From positions 33,351-97,350 of the forward strand of contig JAJEGY010000035.1 of NCBI GenBank assembly GCA_022819585.1: a stretch of DNA of 64,000 nt, given 5' to 3'. The DNA is from Dehalococcoidia bacterium (GTDB taxonomy: Bacteria > Chloroflexota > Dehalococcoidia > Lucifugimonadales > Lucifugimonadaceae). A program made the position numbers and the translations under genes. This document shows positions 28,825 through 37,391 of the stretch, piece by piece. Below the pieces are notes generated by a model. The model was not told the DNA's origin. It did not search any database and saw nothing but the letters and a program-made list of their open reading frames with translations. The stretch's first letter is position 1, and every line of letters begins with the position of its first letter.

Positions 28825-30020
28825 CCCAGGACCTCGCGAAGTCGCCTGGATATTTCGGCGATCTCTTCGTCTTCCAACAAGCGGACGTCTATGCGGACGA
28901 TTTGCGGGTCTCTAGCGTGGCCGACCACGGCGATCGCAGGATCGCCATCGTGGAGTTCTCCGATGAGCCATTCGGCGTCTTTGCCTGTGGCCGGGTCGAC
29001 TTTGACGTGGACGTTCGGCATGGGCCGGTTGTCTTCGTCTGGGAACTCGATGTAGGAATCAGACATTTTTGGAAGGCCCGCGAGGCTGTTGAAGAGCATT
29101 CCCGTCTTGCGGTGATGCTCCGTCATTCGCTCCTCGTCGTCCTGCTGCACCCACCAGATGAAAGACGCGATCTGGCCCACGACCTCCTCTTTAGAGACCT
29201 TCGCCACGCGTCCGATCCCGTGGGATGGTGCGGACTGCATAGCGATGGAGTCGATGATGTCCTGGCTGCCTGCGATGATGCCGGAGCCTTGAGGACCTTG
29301 GATGCCCTTGCCGCCGCTGAAGCAGACTACATCAGCACCGAGGTCGATGAAGCGATAGAGGTTTTCACGCGGGGGAAGACAGTTGGATGCATCGATGATC
29401 ACGCGCGCTCCATGAACGTGCGCGATGTCAATGACGTCTTCCAAGGCGATGTCTTCCGGCGGCGCGTACCCGACCCAGTAGACCATCTTGGCGTCCGGAT
29501 TGTCGATGAAGGCCTGCTCGTACTCCTCCGCGCTGACGACCTTCGTGGGACGACCTTCCGGGTCTGGTTCGCCGATCTCGACGAATTTGACACCAGCCGT
29601 CTTGACCGCCATCGCGTAACCGTGATTGACGTACTCTTCGCCCTTGTAGTTTTTCGCTCGAGCGAACCGTTTGGCGACGCACGGGACTTGACCGCCTTGG
29701 ACATACGGCAATTGCTCGATCAACGCTTCGTCGGTGCCGGTGATGATTGCGGCGGCGGAGACCATTAGACCTGCCGCACAACCTGAGACTATGTATCCGT
29801 CATCAGCGTGTGTCACTTCGGCGATGATGCGACCAGTGGCCTTTTGCAGTTCTCGGAGGTCGACGAAGTTATCGGCCGCAGTGCGCATCGCCTTCAGCGT
29901 CGTCTCCGGGATCAGAGTGCCGCCCATGTTCGTATGGTGGCAGGTTGCGTTGATGAACTTGCGAACACCTAATACGGAGTACGGATCTTGTTCAAGTTGT
30001 TCGAGGGTCGGCAGTGTCAT
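28821..30020 (-). CDS. SelA-like PLP-dependent enzyme (aminotransferase class V fold)
   Basis: A 399-residue fold type I PLP protein of the SelA/DgaE group. It shows FINATCHHTNMGGTLIP near the N terminus, DGYIVSGCAAGLMVSAAA, the PLP Asp in RVIIDASNCLPP and the Schiff-base Lys in VCFSGGKGIQGPQGSGIIAG. True SelA (L-seryl-tRNA(Sec) selenium transferase) is about 60 residues longer with an N-terminal tRNA-binding part, absent here, so an ammonia-lyase or racemase-type reaction on a small amino compound is more likely. It overlaps the downstream CocE hydrolase by ATGA and should be co-translated. A link to the candidate selenoprotein at 560 is tempting but unsupported. Confidence 0.8.
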   Translation of the reverse strand: MTLPTLEQLEQDPYSVLGVRKFINATCHHTNMGGTLIPETTLKAMRTAADNFVDLRELQKATGRIIAEVTHADDGYIVSGCAAGLMVSAAAIITGTDEALIEQLPYVQGGQVPCVAKRFARAKNYKGEEYVNHGYAMAVKTAGVKFVEIGEPDPEGRPTKVVSAEEYEQAFIDNPDAKMVYWVGYAPPEDIALEDVIDIAHVHGARVIIDASNCLPPRENLYRFIDLGADVVCFSGGKGIQGPQGSGIIAGSQDIIDSIAMQSAPSHGIGRVAKVSKEEVVGQIASFIWWVQQDDEERMTEHHRKTGMLFNSLAGLPKMSDSYIEFPDEDNRPMPNVHVKVDPATGKDAEWLIGELHDGDPAIAVVGHARDPQIVRIDVRLLEDEEIAEISRRLREVLG

Positions 30021-30188
30021 TTCGTCTCACCTAAGGTCGGATTTCACTGCCGCATAGCATACTAGGTTCTGGGATACGATGACGCGGTTTCCCGCTTTGA
30101 ATTCTCGTGTTCAGATGCAACGTGTATAAACTGGAAAAACTTAATCGACAGGCGAAAACCGACTGAGAGGACTGAGCAATGGAAAGGC

Positions 30189-33100
30189 GTGATTGCAAGG
30201 GTGACCGACCAGTTCGTCCATCTACATAACCACTCCGAATATTCCTTGCTCGACGGTTACGGGCACGTAGAGGACATGGTCGGACGTGCGGCAGAGCTGG
30301 GGCAACCAGCCATGGCGCTGACGGACCACGGGAACGTCTACGCGGCGATCGATTTCTACAAGGCAGCAAAATCGGCGGATATCAAGCCGATCATCGGGAT
30401 GGAAGGATATGTAGCGTTCGGATCGAGGCACGAACGCACGGCGGCGGAAGGAGCGAGCGGAGGATCGCAGCCTCACATCACGTTGCTCGCAGAGGATCTG
30501 ACCGGCTACCGGAACCTTTTGCAACTGGCAACGAAGGCGCACCTCGAAGGCTTCTACTATCGCCCCCGCGTCGACCGCGAGTTGTTGGAAGAGCATTCCG
30601 AAGGCGTAATCGTCCTATCCGGGTGCCTATCAGGCGAGTTGGCGCGTGATGTGCTGCGGACAGGTGGAGATTTGACAGCCGCCCGGGGGACTGCAGGTTG
30701 GTACAGGGAGGTCTTTGGCGACCGCTACTACCTCGAATTGATGCATCACGAGAATGTTCCGGGACAGGACATGGTGAACCAAGCAGTTTGCCAACTGTCT
30801 GAGGAGATGGGCATCGACCTCGTGGTGACGAACGATTGTCACTATGTCTATCCCGAGGATGCAACGCATCAGGACACGTTGACCGCGATCGTGACGTCCA
30901 GCAAGCTGGCGGATGAGCGGCGGCTACGCATGGAAGACGATTCTTACTATGTGAAGTCCGCAGCGGAGATGGCCCAGGTCTTCCCCGAACATCCCGACGC
31001 GCTTCGAAACTCTTTGGTCGTTGCCGAGCGGTGCAATCTGGAGCTGTCTCAGCGCCGGACGAAGTTGCCTCAGTATCCAACCCCGGACGGGATGCCCTCG
31101 GCCCAATATCTGCGGCAGATCTGTTACGAAGGCGCGAGGAATCGCTTCGGCGAGCTTACGGAGGCGGTGAGAGAACGTCTTGAAAAAGAGCTCCACATCA
31201 TCGAGGTGACGGACTTCGCCGACTACTTTCTCGTGGTCTGGGACATCTTCAAGTTCGTAAAACGCGAAGGTATCTTGTCGACAGTGAGGGGGTCAGCGGC
31301 ATCGAGTTTAGTCCTCTACTGCTTGCAAGTCACCGACTTTGACCCGTTGCCCTACGGCCTCTTCTTCGAACGCTTCCTGAACGTTGAACGTCGGGAGATG
31401 CCCGATATCGATATGGAGTTCGCGGATGACCGTCGCGGAGAGGTTATCGAGTACTGTCTGGAGCGTTACGGTCCAGAACGTGTTGCCCAGATAACGACGT
31501 TTGGAACCATGAAGGCCCGTGCGGCCATACGCGACGCGGCGCGGGTCATGGAAGATGGGACGATTGAGAACGCCGACATCAATGAGGCATGCAACCGCCT
31601 CGTCCGGATCGTCGCCAACTACTCCCCGATGTCTAATGACGACGAGGATGAAGCGCCGCCGCGCGAGTTCAATCTAAGGACCGTCCGAGAGCAGAGCGTA
31701 GAGCTTCAACAACTGGTCCGCCAGAGTGCAGTTGCGGCGGAGGTCCTTGATAAGGCTATGGGGGTCGAAGGGCGCGTCCGCAACGTGAGCACTCATGCTG
31801 CCGGAGTAGTGATATCCGACGACCCGCTTGTGAAATACACGGCGCTACAGCGTCCGCAGAAGGGGAATGACACTGGTCTCGCGGCAACGCAGTACTCGAT
31901 GTATCCAATCGAGTTCGCAGGGTTGTTGAAGTGGGACTTTTTGGGATTGACGAACTTGGCTGTCTTGGATCGGTGTCTGAAGATCATCGCCGAGCACCGG
32001 GGTGAAGAGATTGACCTCTACGACGAGGCACAGGTCCCGCTTGATGACGAGGCGACTTTCAAGTTGATGGCGGATGGCGACACTTTCGGATCGTTCCAAC
32101 TCGAAGGTGCCGGGATGACGCGGTATATCAAGGACTTGAAACCGACATCGATAGATGACATCGCGGCAATGATCGCGCTTTACCGTCCCGGCCCGATGCA
32201 GCACATCGACAACTTGATCGCTCGCAAGCATGGGAAACAGCCGATCGAGTATCCGCACCCAAGCATCGCTCACTTGCTGGACACTACGTATGGCGTCATC
32301 GTCTATCAGGACCAGGTGATGCTGACGGCCCAAGATTTCGCGGGCTACACCCTCGGTGAGGCCGACATCCTGAGAAAGGCGATGGGCAAGAAGGTACCCG
32401 CGATCATGAGGGAGGAGGAGAGGAAGTTCGTCGAGGGCGCGGTCAAGAAGGGACATTCCGAGCAAGAAGGGCGCGACCTCTTCACCTACATCCTCCCGTT
32501 CGCGGGTTACGGCTTCAACAAAGCGCACGCCGTCTCATATGCCTATATCACCTATTGGACCACCTACTTCAAGGCGAACTATCCGCTGGAATATTTCGTC
32601 GCCATGCTCGAGTCCTTCACCGGCGCGCCTGAGCGCGTTCAACGATGCATATTGGAGGCGAAGAAGCGGGGGATCGAAGTGCTCCCACCCGATATCAATG
32701 TCTCGAGAACTTCGTTCACCGTGGACGAGAATGTCGGGGAGCGTGGCGGCATCCGTTACGGTCTCGCATCGATCCGCGGGATCGGGCCAGGCACCGTTGC
32801 CGAGATCGTGGAAGTCCGGGAAGGAGACGGCAAGGGGGCGTTTGCCGATGTAGCCGACTTCTGCGACCGGCTTGCGGAAAGCACACCGCCCGAATCCTCG
32901 CTGCGGTCTCTAATCATGGCAGGGGCGTTCGATGGGATGGCGCAGCGCCAGCAGCTCCTCGACCATGCTGGACAGCTGATTACCCACATGCGGAAGATCG
33001 GAACCGCACGTTCGTCCGGCCAGCACTCCATGTTCGGAGGCGTGGATTCGAGCGATTCGTTCATCGGAATCGAATTTGATGCGCCTCAAGCGAACGGCGG

Positions 33101-33902
33101 CGTCGATCAGAAGACTCTGCGAGAGTGGGAGAAAGAACTGTTCGGATTGGTGATCACCGAAAGCAAAGAAGAGGCAGAGAAACGCGCCGCGATTGAACAC
33201 GAAGCGCCTAACGCCATCGTCTACGCCAGCCACGAACGGCTCGGTGAGGAGGGTGCACGGGTCAAAGTTATCGGAAAACTTGTCTCGATCGATCATCGGA
33301 GCACTCGCAACGGCAGCCCGTTCGTCACGGCGAAATTGGCGCTGCTCGATGACGAGATCGAGTTGACGGTATGGTCAAACACTTTGGAGCGCACACGGGG
33401 CATCTGGCACGAGGATGTATATGCCGAGGTGAGCGGGTCGATCAGGATGTTCAATGGCGCGGCTTCGGTGGATGTCACGAGCGCGCAGGGCTATGTTCCG
33501 TCGGCCAAGGCTACGAATGGCGCCGTGAACGGCTCAGCCAACGGGCATTCGAACGGTACGGCTTATCATGAGGAAACTACCTCGGATCCTGTGATAGCGC
33601 AGACAAACGGTGGTTACATGGCAGAGACCAATCACGACTCGCCCGACGAACCCGCACTGACTTTGATGTTCGACTGCGATGGCAACGCGTCGCCTTCTCG
33701 CGAGGTGATTCATCAAGTGCTCCTCGCTCTGGGCGAGCACAAGGGGAGCGGCAAAGTGCTTGCCAAACTCGTCATCTCCGGTAAGACAGTCTCGATGGAC
33801 TTCCCGTTCTTCAATGTTGAACCTACCGAGGAACTGCACTCCGAACTCGCTGCTATTCTGGGTGAAAGCAACGTGGAGATGCACTCTAATGCCACGACAT
33901 AA
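30189..33902 (+). CDS. dnaE: DNA polymerase III alpha subunit DnaE
   Basis: The replicative polymerase catalytic subunit (1237 residues, usual 1100-1200). Domains in order are: PHP (HLHNHSEYSLLDG), palm/fingers with EMPDIDMEFADDRRGEV (two catalytic Asp in PDID; the next acidic residue is Glu), GRVRNVSTHAAGVVI, KWDFLGLTNL and GYGFNKAHAVSYAYI, then a tandem helix-hairpin-helix (RYGLASIRGIGPGTVAEI), an OB fold (ARVKVIGKLVSIDHRSTRNG) and a low-complexity Asn/Gly/Ser linker before a conserved C-terminal piece. The start codon is GTG at 30189, with another GTG at 30201. An upstream ATG at 30180 is out of frame. The following DUF2007-like gene begins two bases after the stop. Confidence 0.96.
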   Translation: MIARVTDQFVHLHNHSEYSLLDGYGHVEDMVGRAAELGQPAMALTDHGNVYAAIDFYKAAKSADIKPIIGMEGYVAFGSRHERTAAEGASGGSQPHITLLAEDLTGYRNLLQLATKAHLEGFYYRPRVDRELLEEHSEGVIVLSGCLSGELARDVLRTGGDLTAARGTAGWYREVFGDRYYLELMHHENVPGQDMVNQAVCQLSEEMGIDLVVTNDCHYVYPEDATHQDTLTAIVTSSKLADERRLRMEDDSYYVKSAAEMAQVFPEHPDALRNSLVVAERCNLELSQRRTKLPQYPTPDGMPSAQYLRQICYEGARNRFGELTEAVRERLEKELHIIEVTDFADYFLVVWDIFKFVKREGILSTVRGSAASSLVLYCLQVTDFDPLPYGLFFERFLNVERREMPDIDMEFADDRRGEVIEYCLERYGPERVAQITTFGTMKARAAIRDAARVMEDGTIENADINEACNRLVRIVANYSPMSNDDEDEAPPREFNLRTVREQSVELQQLVRQSAVAAEVLDKAMGVEGRVRNVSTHAAGVVISDDPLVKYTALQRPQKGNDTGLAATQYSMYPIEFAGLLKWDFLGLTNLAVLDRCLKIIAEHRGEEIDLYDEAQVPLDDEATFKLMADGDTFGSFQLEGAGMTRYIKDLKPTSIDDIAAMIALYRPGPMQHIDNLIARKHGKQPIEYPHPSIAHLLDTTYGVIVYQDQVMLTAQDFAGYTLGEADILRKAMGKKVPAIMREEERKFVEGAVKKGHSEQEGRDLFTYILPFAGYGFNKAHAVSYAYITYWTTYFKANYPLEYFVAMLESFTGAPERVQRCILEAKKRGIEVLPPDINVSRTSFTVDENVGERGGIRYGLASIRGIGPGTVAEIVEVREGDGKGAFADVADFCDRLAESTPPESSLRSLIMAGAFDGMAQRQQLLDHAGQLITHMRKIGTARSSGQHSMFGGVDSSDSFIGIEFDAPQANGGVDQKTLREWEKELFGLVITESKEEAEKRAAIEHEAPNAIVYASHERLGEEGARVKVIGKLVSIDHRSTRNGSPFVTAKLALLDDEIELTVWSNTLERTRGIWHEDVYAEVSGSIRMFNGAASVDVTSAQGYVPSAKATNGAVNGSANGHSNGTAYHEETTSDPVIAQTNGGYMAETNHDSPDEPALTLMFDCDGNASPSREVIHQVLLALGEHKGSGKVLAKLVISGKTVSMDFPFFNVEPTEELHSELAAILGESNVEMHSNATT

Positions 33903-33903
33903 C

Positions 33904-34125
33904 ATGCGGGAGCGCTGGGTAGAGTTCGCTACCGCTCCAGATCAGTTAACTGCTGAGACTTGGGCGGGATTGGTTCGCAATGAAGGTTGTCCCTGTGCCG
34001 TGAAGTCGGATGGAATACCGTTTCTCGGGGTTTCGGCTTTGCCGGTCAGGTTGATGGCACCAGAGGAGCGGGTGGATGAGGCGCGGGGGATCTTGGATCG
34101 GTTTTTGAGTTTGGAAGGGGGGTGA
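33904..34125 (+). CDS. DUF2007-like small protein
   Basis: 73 residues from ATG 33904; an ATG at 33889 overlapping dnaE would add 5. The sequence RWVEFATAPDQLTAETWAGLVRNEG with VSALPVRLMAPEERVDEARGIL matches the small alpha/beta DUF2007 ('putative signal transducing protein') fold that follows dnaE in several Chloroflexota. A function is not known. It is almost certainly co-transcribed with dnaE, whose stop is two bases upstream. Confidence 0.65.
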   Translation: MRERWVEFATAPDQLTAETWAGLVRNEGCPCAVKSDGIPFLGVSALPVRLMAPEERVDEARGILDRFLSLEGG

Positions 34126-34149
34126 ACAGGTGGGTGTGAGAGGGCAGAG

Positions 34150-34243
34150 TTCTATGTAATCTGTATAGTGTAGTTGTCAAATTACATAGAATAAAAAGCA
34201 ATAACCTATGTAAATTGCAAAGTATAATTTGCAAATTGCATAG
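34150..34243. promoter_or_regulatory. AT-rich double inverted repeat, putative operator before the AAA/DUF4143 gene
   Basis: TTCTATGTAAT at 34150-34160 and its exact inverse at 34181-34191 form one 11 bp pair. CTATGTAAATTGCAAA at 34206-34221 and TTTGCAAATTGCATAG at 34228-34243 form a second pair (14 of 16 positions match). The shared core TATGTAA occurs in both, which fits binding sites for one dimeric regulator. It ends about 20 bp before the ATG at 34265. Confidence 0.6.
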
Positions 34244-34264
34244 AATTCAGCTAGAATCCTTGGC

Positions 34265-35488
34265 ATGATCGAACGTGACATCGCCGAGCATCTTTCCGAC
34301 CTGTTCCAGAAAAACCCCGTCGTGACAGTCACCGGGCCACGACAATCTGGCAAGACGACGTTGTGCCGACAAGTCTTTCCAGAGTTAAGTCACGTCAATT
34401 TAGAGGCGCCGGACGATCGGGAATTTGCCGAATCTGATCCGCGTGGATTCCTCGCCCAACTCGGCACCGGAGCGATCATTGATGAGGTGCAGCGCGTGCC
34501 CGAGCTGCTTTCATATCTGCAGGTGTTGGTGGACGAAGACGGCGGCAACGGTCTTTTCGTGCTGACCGGCAGCGAGCAGTTCAGACTATCAGCAACCATC
34601 AGTCAGTCGCTCGCAGGCAGGACGGCACTTCTTCGCCTATTGCCATTTTCACTCGCCGAACTCAGGAGATCTGGCGGTAGTGACGGTCTCGACAACATGC
34701 TGTATACGGGTTTCTATCCGAGAATTCATGATCGCGGATTGGATCCGCTTCAGGCCTTAGGAGACTACTTTGAGACCTATGTCGAACGCGATGTTCGGCA
34801 GCTGGGCAACATCCGCGATCTCTCGAGCTTCCAGCGTTTCGTCCGGTTATGCGCCGGCCGAGTCGGGCAGTTGCTCAACGTTTCGTCCCTGAGTTCCGAT
34901 GCGGGAGTATCACGGGCGACGGTCGATCACTGGCTTTCGGTGCTCGAGAGCAGCTACATCGTTTACCGGCTACGACCCCACTACACGAACATGCGAAAGC
35001 GACTGGTGAAATCGCCCAAGCTGTACTTTTATGACGTCGGGTTGGCGAGTTACCTGATCGGAATCGAAAACGCCGGGCAGGTCGCGACGCACCCGTTGAG
35101 GGGGGCTCTTTTCGAGAACGCGGTCATATCGGAGGCATTGAAACACCGTTTCAACCGAGGGCGACGCTCCAATCTGAGTTTTTTCCGCGACTCGAATGGG
35201 TTGGAGTGCGACCTTTTCTACGAGACAGCACGAGGATTCGGGGCCGTTGAGATCAAGTCTGGCGCAACTGTTGCATCGGACTATTTCTTCGCTTTGAACC
35301 GGGTCGCCGAGGTTGTTCCCGAGATCTGGAGCAAGGCGGTGGTATACGGCGGAACATCGACTCAGCGTAGAACCGACGCTTTGGTTTCACCCTTCGGCAA
35401 TTTATCGGACGTCCTGAACGGGTTTGACAGCGGCGAGGCGTTCGGTGCCGACTCTGCTAGGATTTCCGCCGCCACTTACGCAAACTAG
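34265..35488 (+). CDS. AAA ATPase with C-terminal DUF4143 (ATP-binding protein)
   Basis: A 407-residue protein of the AAA_14/DUF4143 type. Walker A is GPRQSGKTTL (residues 24-31 region), Walker B AIIDEVQRVPEL, sensor 1 FVLTGSEQF with the Arg-rich SQSLAGRTALL. The C-terminal DUF4143 begins near residue 190 with a winged-helix-like part (VSRATVDHWLSVLES) and ends in a nuclease-like core (GLECDLFYE with AVEIKSG, an E-x-K pair of the PD-(D/E)xK type). Members are common mobile or addiction-like genes with unsettled roles. The gene sits behind an AT-rich double inverted repeat, suggesting autoregulation, and its 3' end overlaps the convergent NHL gene by 32 bp. Confidence 0.85.
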   Translation: MIERDIAEHLSDLFQKNPVVTVTGPRQSGKTTLCRQVFPELSHVNLEAPDDREFAESDPRGFLAQLGTGAIIDEVQRVPELLSYLQVLVDEDGGNGLFVLTGSEQFRLSATISQSLAGRTALLRLLPFSLAELRRSGGSDGLDNMLYTGFYPRIHDRGLDPLQALGDYFETYVERDVRQLGNIRDLSSFQRFVRLCAGRVGQLLNVSSLSSDAGVSRATVDHWLSVLESSYIVYRLRPHYTNMRKRLVKSPKLYFYDVGLASYLIGIENAGQVATHPLRGALFENAVISEALKHRFNRGRRSNLSFFRDSNGLECDLFYETARGFGAVEIKSGATVASDYFFALNRVAEVVPEIWSKAVVYGGTSTQRRTDALVSPFGNLSDVLNGFDSGEAFGADSARISAATYAN

Positions 35489-36470
35489 CCGGATTGTCGA
35501 CAAGAGGCGTTTGATGCCTCCCCCACTCCACGAACGAGACCTCTGCTACGTACACGTCGCCTCGTGAATCGACCCCAACCGAGTGCGGCCACAGAAACTG
35601 ATCCGGCTCTTGTCCAAAGTGCGGGTTGCCGAAGCGGTCGAGCATGTTGCCTTCCCAGTCGTAGATGCTGACGCGGTTGCCGATGTCGGCGACGCCGCGT
35701 TGGACTGGTGCAGGGCCTTGCTCTCCCACATAGATCACAGCATCGGCCCCCTTGCCGATGACCTCGATGCCCGTCGCTTTGTGGACAGGCCATTGTCGTA
35801 CAAATTCGCCCTCGGTCGTGAAGACCTGAACTCGGTGACTCTCTCGGTCGCAGACGATCACGAGGTCGTCATCAAGGACTGAGATGTTGTGCGGCAGGTT
35901 GAATTTGCCATCGTCCGTGCCGGGTTCACCCCACGACATGATGTGGTTGCCCTCAGCGTCCATGCGATGGACTCGGGAGTTGCCGTACCCGTCAGAGATG
36001 AAAACGTCGCCAGTCGCGGGGTTGACGTCGGCATCGGTCGGACGGTTGAACATCTTGCCGCTCTGCCTAGGGACATCCTCGCCGGTACCGATGGTGAGAA
36101 GGTGCTGGCCATCGGTGGTGTACTTGTGGATCTGGTTGCCGACATCATCGACGAGCCAAAGGTTGTCCTCGTAATCGCAGGTGATGCCATGTGCTCGCAT
36201 GAACCATGTATTCCAGAACTGCAGACGGTTGCCGTAAGGGTCCTCGGTAATACGGACGGAGCCCTGCGGATCGTCATTACCCCACATGTTGATCACATTG
36301 CCGTCGGGATCGAAGACGAGGACGGGCATGTTGCCTCGATTGAAGACGTAGACGTTGTCTTTGGAGTCGACCGTTACGGACGTGGCCTCCCTCATCCAGA
36401 TTCCGTGCGGGATTTTGGCCCACCCGGGTACAGGCTCGTAGTTAGTTACATGGTTCTCTGGCAGCGACAA
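35457..36470 (-). CDS. NHL-repeat beta-propeller protein (peptidyl-alpha-hydroxyglycine lyase-like)
   Basis: 337 residues of about six NHL blades, each with a V-D-x-x-x-N-V-Y-V pattern (VTVDSKDNVYVFNRG, DYEDNLWLVDDVG, PATGDVFISDGYGNSRVH, VLDDDLVIVCDRESHRVQVF, DSRGDVYVAEVSF). Bacterial relatives are often annotated as peptidyl-alpha-hydroxyglycine alpha-amidating lyase because of the fold; activity is rarely shown. There is no signal peptide, so it is presumably cytoplasmic. Conserved His in the blade tops (RAHGITCDY, LPHNISVLD, LWPHSVGVD) may hold a metal. It diverges from the SDR at 36581. Confidence 0.82.
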   Translation of the reverse strand: MSLPENHVTNYEPVPGWAKIPHGIWMREATSVTVDSKDNVYVFNRGNMPVLVFDPDGNVINMWGNDDPQGSVRITEDPYGNRLQFWNTWFMRAHGITCDYEDNLWLVDDVGNQIHKYTTDGQHLLTIGTGEDVPRQSGKMFNRPTDADVNPATGDVFISDGYGNSRVHRMDAEGNHIMSWGEPGTDDGKFNLPHNISVLDDDLVIVCDRESHRVQVFTTEGEFVRQWPVHKATGIEVIGKGADAVIYVGEQGPAPVQRGVADIGNRVSIYDWEGNMLDRFGNPHFGQEPDQFLWPHSVGVDSRGDVYVAEVSFVEWGRHQTPLVDNPASLRKWRRKS

Positions 36471-36580
36471 GGCTCGGTATCTCCGTGAGAGTAAGTGATC
36501 TTCGCGGTGCTAGAATTATGCACCATCTCAAACGGGATCGACACCTTAGAAACCCAACAACCGCGAGGAAAAACTGCGAC

Positions 36581-37387
36581 ATGCTAGCTGATTTGACGGG
36601 ACGAACTGCTTTGGTGACCGGTGGCGGTCAGGGCTTGGGTTTGGGAATTGTCGAGCGGATGGCGGGACAAGGTGCCAACATCATCATTGCTGATCTGAAC
36701 GACGAGAACGCGGCGGCGGCGGCGGCAAAGGTCAATGAGATGGGCTCCAAGGGCTACGCCGTGCACATGGATGTGACGGACCAGAAGAGCATCACCGAGG
36801 CGGTAGCGTTGGCGTATGACTCGGCGGGACGGATCGACATCCTGGCGAACAACGCCGGTGTTTCGGGTGCGCCCGGTTCGACAGGCACGGAGTGGCGCGA
36901 CGTCGACTGGGAGTTCACTTGGAAGGTGAACGTGAAGGGCTTGGCGGACGTGACCGAAGCCATCCTTCCGCAGATGCGAGAGCAACAATACGGCAAGATC
37001 ATCAACATCTCATCGGTGGCCGCCCGCGCAGCCCGTTACGTGACCAGCTACTACGCCACGACCAAGATGGCAGTCATCGCCTACACGCAGGCGCTGGCAA
37101 GGGAGTTCGCGGCAGACAATATCAACGCGAACGCCATAGCACCGGGCAGGATTTGGACCGCCTTCCACCAAGAATGGATGGAGCGGCGCGATGAGCGCGG
37201 CGATCCGGACGTCGCTGGTCGTGCCCACTTGGACGTATTCGAGGAAGCGGCGGCGGAGGTAATCCCCCTCGGAAGGCCTCAGACACCATCGGATATCGGC
37301 GCGTTGGCAGCATTCCTGGCATCAGACGACGCCAAGAACATCACGGGCCAGACTATCCAGTGCGACGGCGGGCAGGTAATGGTTTAA
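36581..37387 (+). CDS. Short-chain dehydrogenase/reductase
   Basis: A 268-residue classical SDR from ATG 36581, chosen because of the purine-rich site GAGGAAAAA about 6-14 bases upstream and because the fold begins at once (LTGRTALVTGGGQGLGLG). It has LANNAGVSG, catalytic Ser in INISSVAARAA, Tyr-x3-Lys in YYATTKMA and the C-terminal TGQTIQCDGGQVMV. An Asp after the second strand (IIIADLNDEN) points to NAD rather than NADP. The substrate is unknown. An in-frame ATG at 36485 lies upstream but without family similarity. Confidence 0.88.
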   Translation: MLADLTGRTALVTGGGQGLGLGIVERMAGQGANIIIADLNDENAAAAAAKVNEMGSKGYAVHMDVTDQKSITEAVALAYDSAGRIDILANNAGVSGAPGSTGTEWRDVDWEFTWKVNVKGLADVTEAILPQMREQQYGKIINISSVAARAARYVTSYYATTKMAVIAYTQALAREFAADNINANAIAPGRIWTAFHQEWMERRDERGDPDVAGRAHLDVFEEAAAEVIPLGRPQTPSDIGALAAFLASDDAKNITGQTIQCDGGQVMV

Positions 37388-37391
37388 GGAG

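Noticed and set aside
28821..30020. Genuine SelA supporting selenocysteine synthesis
   Set aside because: It is shorter than SelA, lacks the N-terminal tRNA-binding part and is coupled to a CocE hydrolase; more like the SelA-like/DgaE metabolic enzymes.
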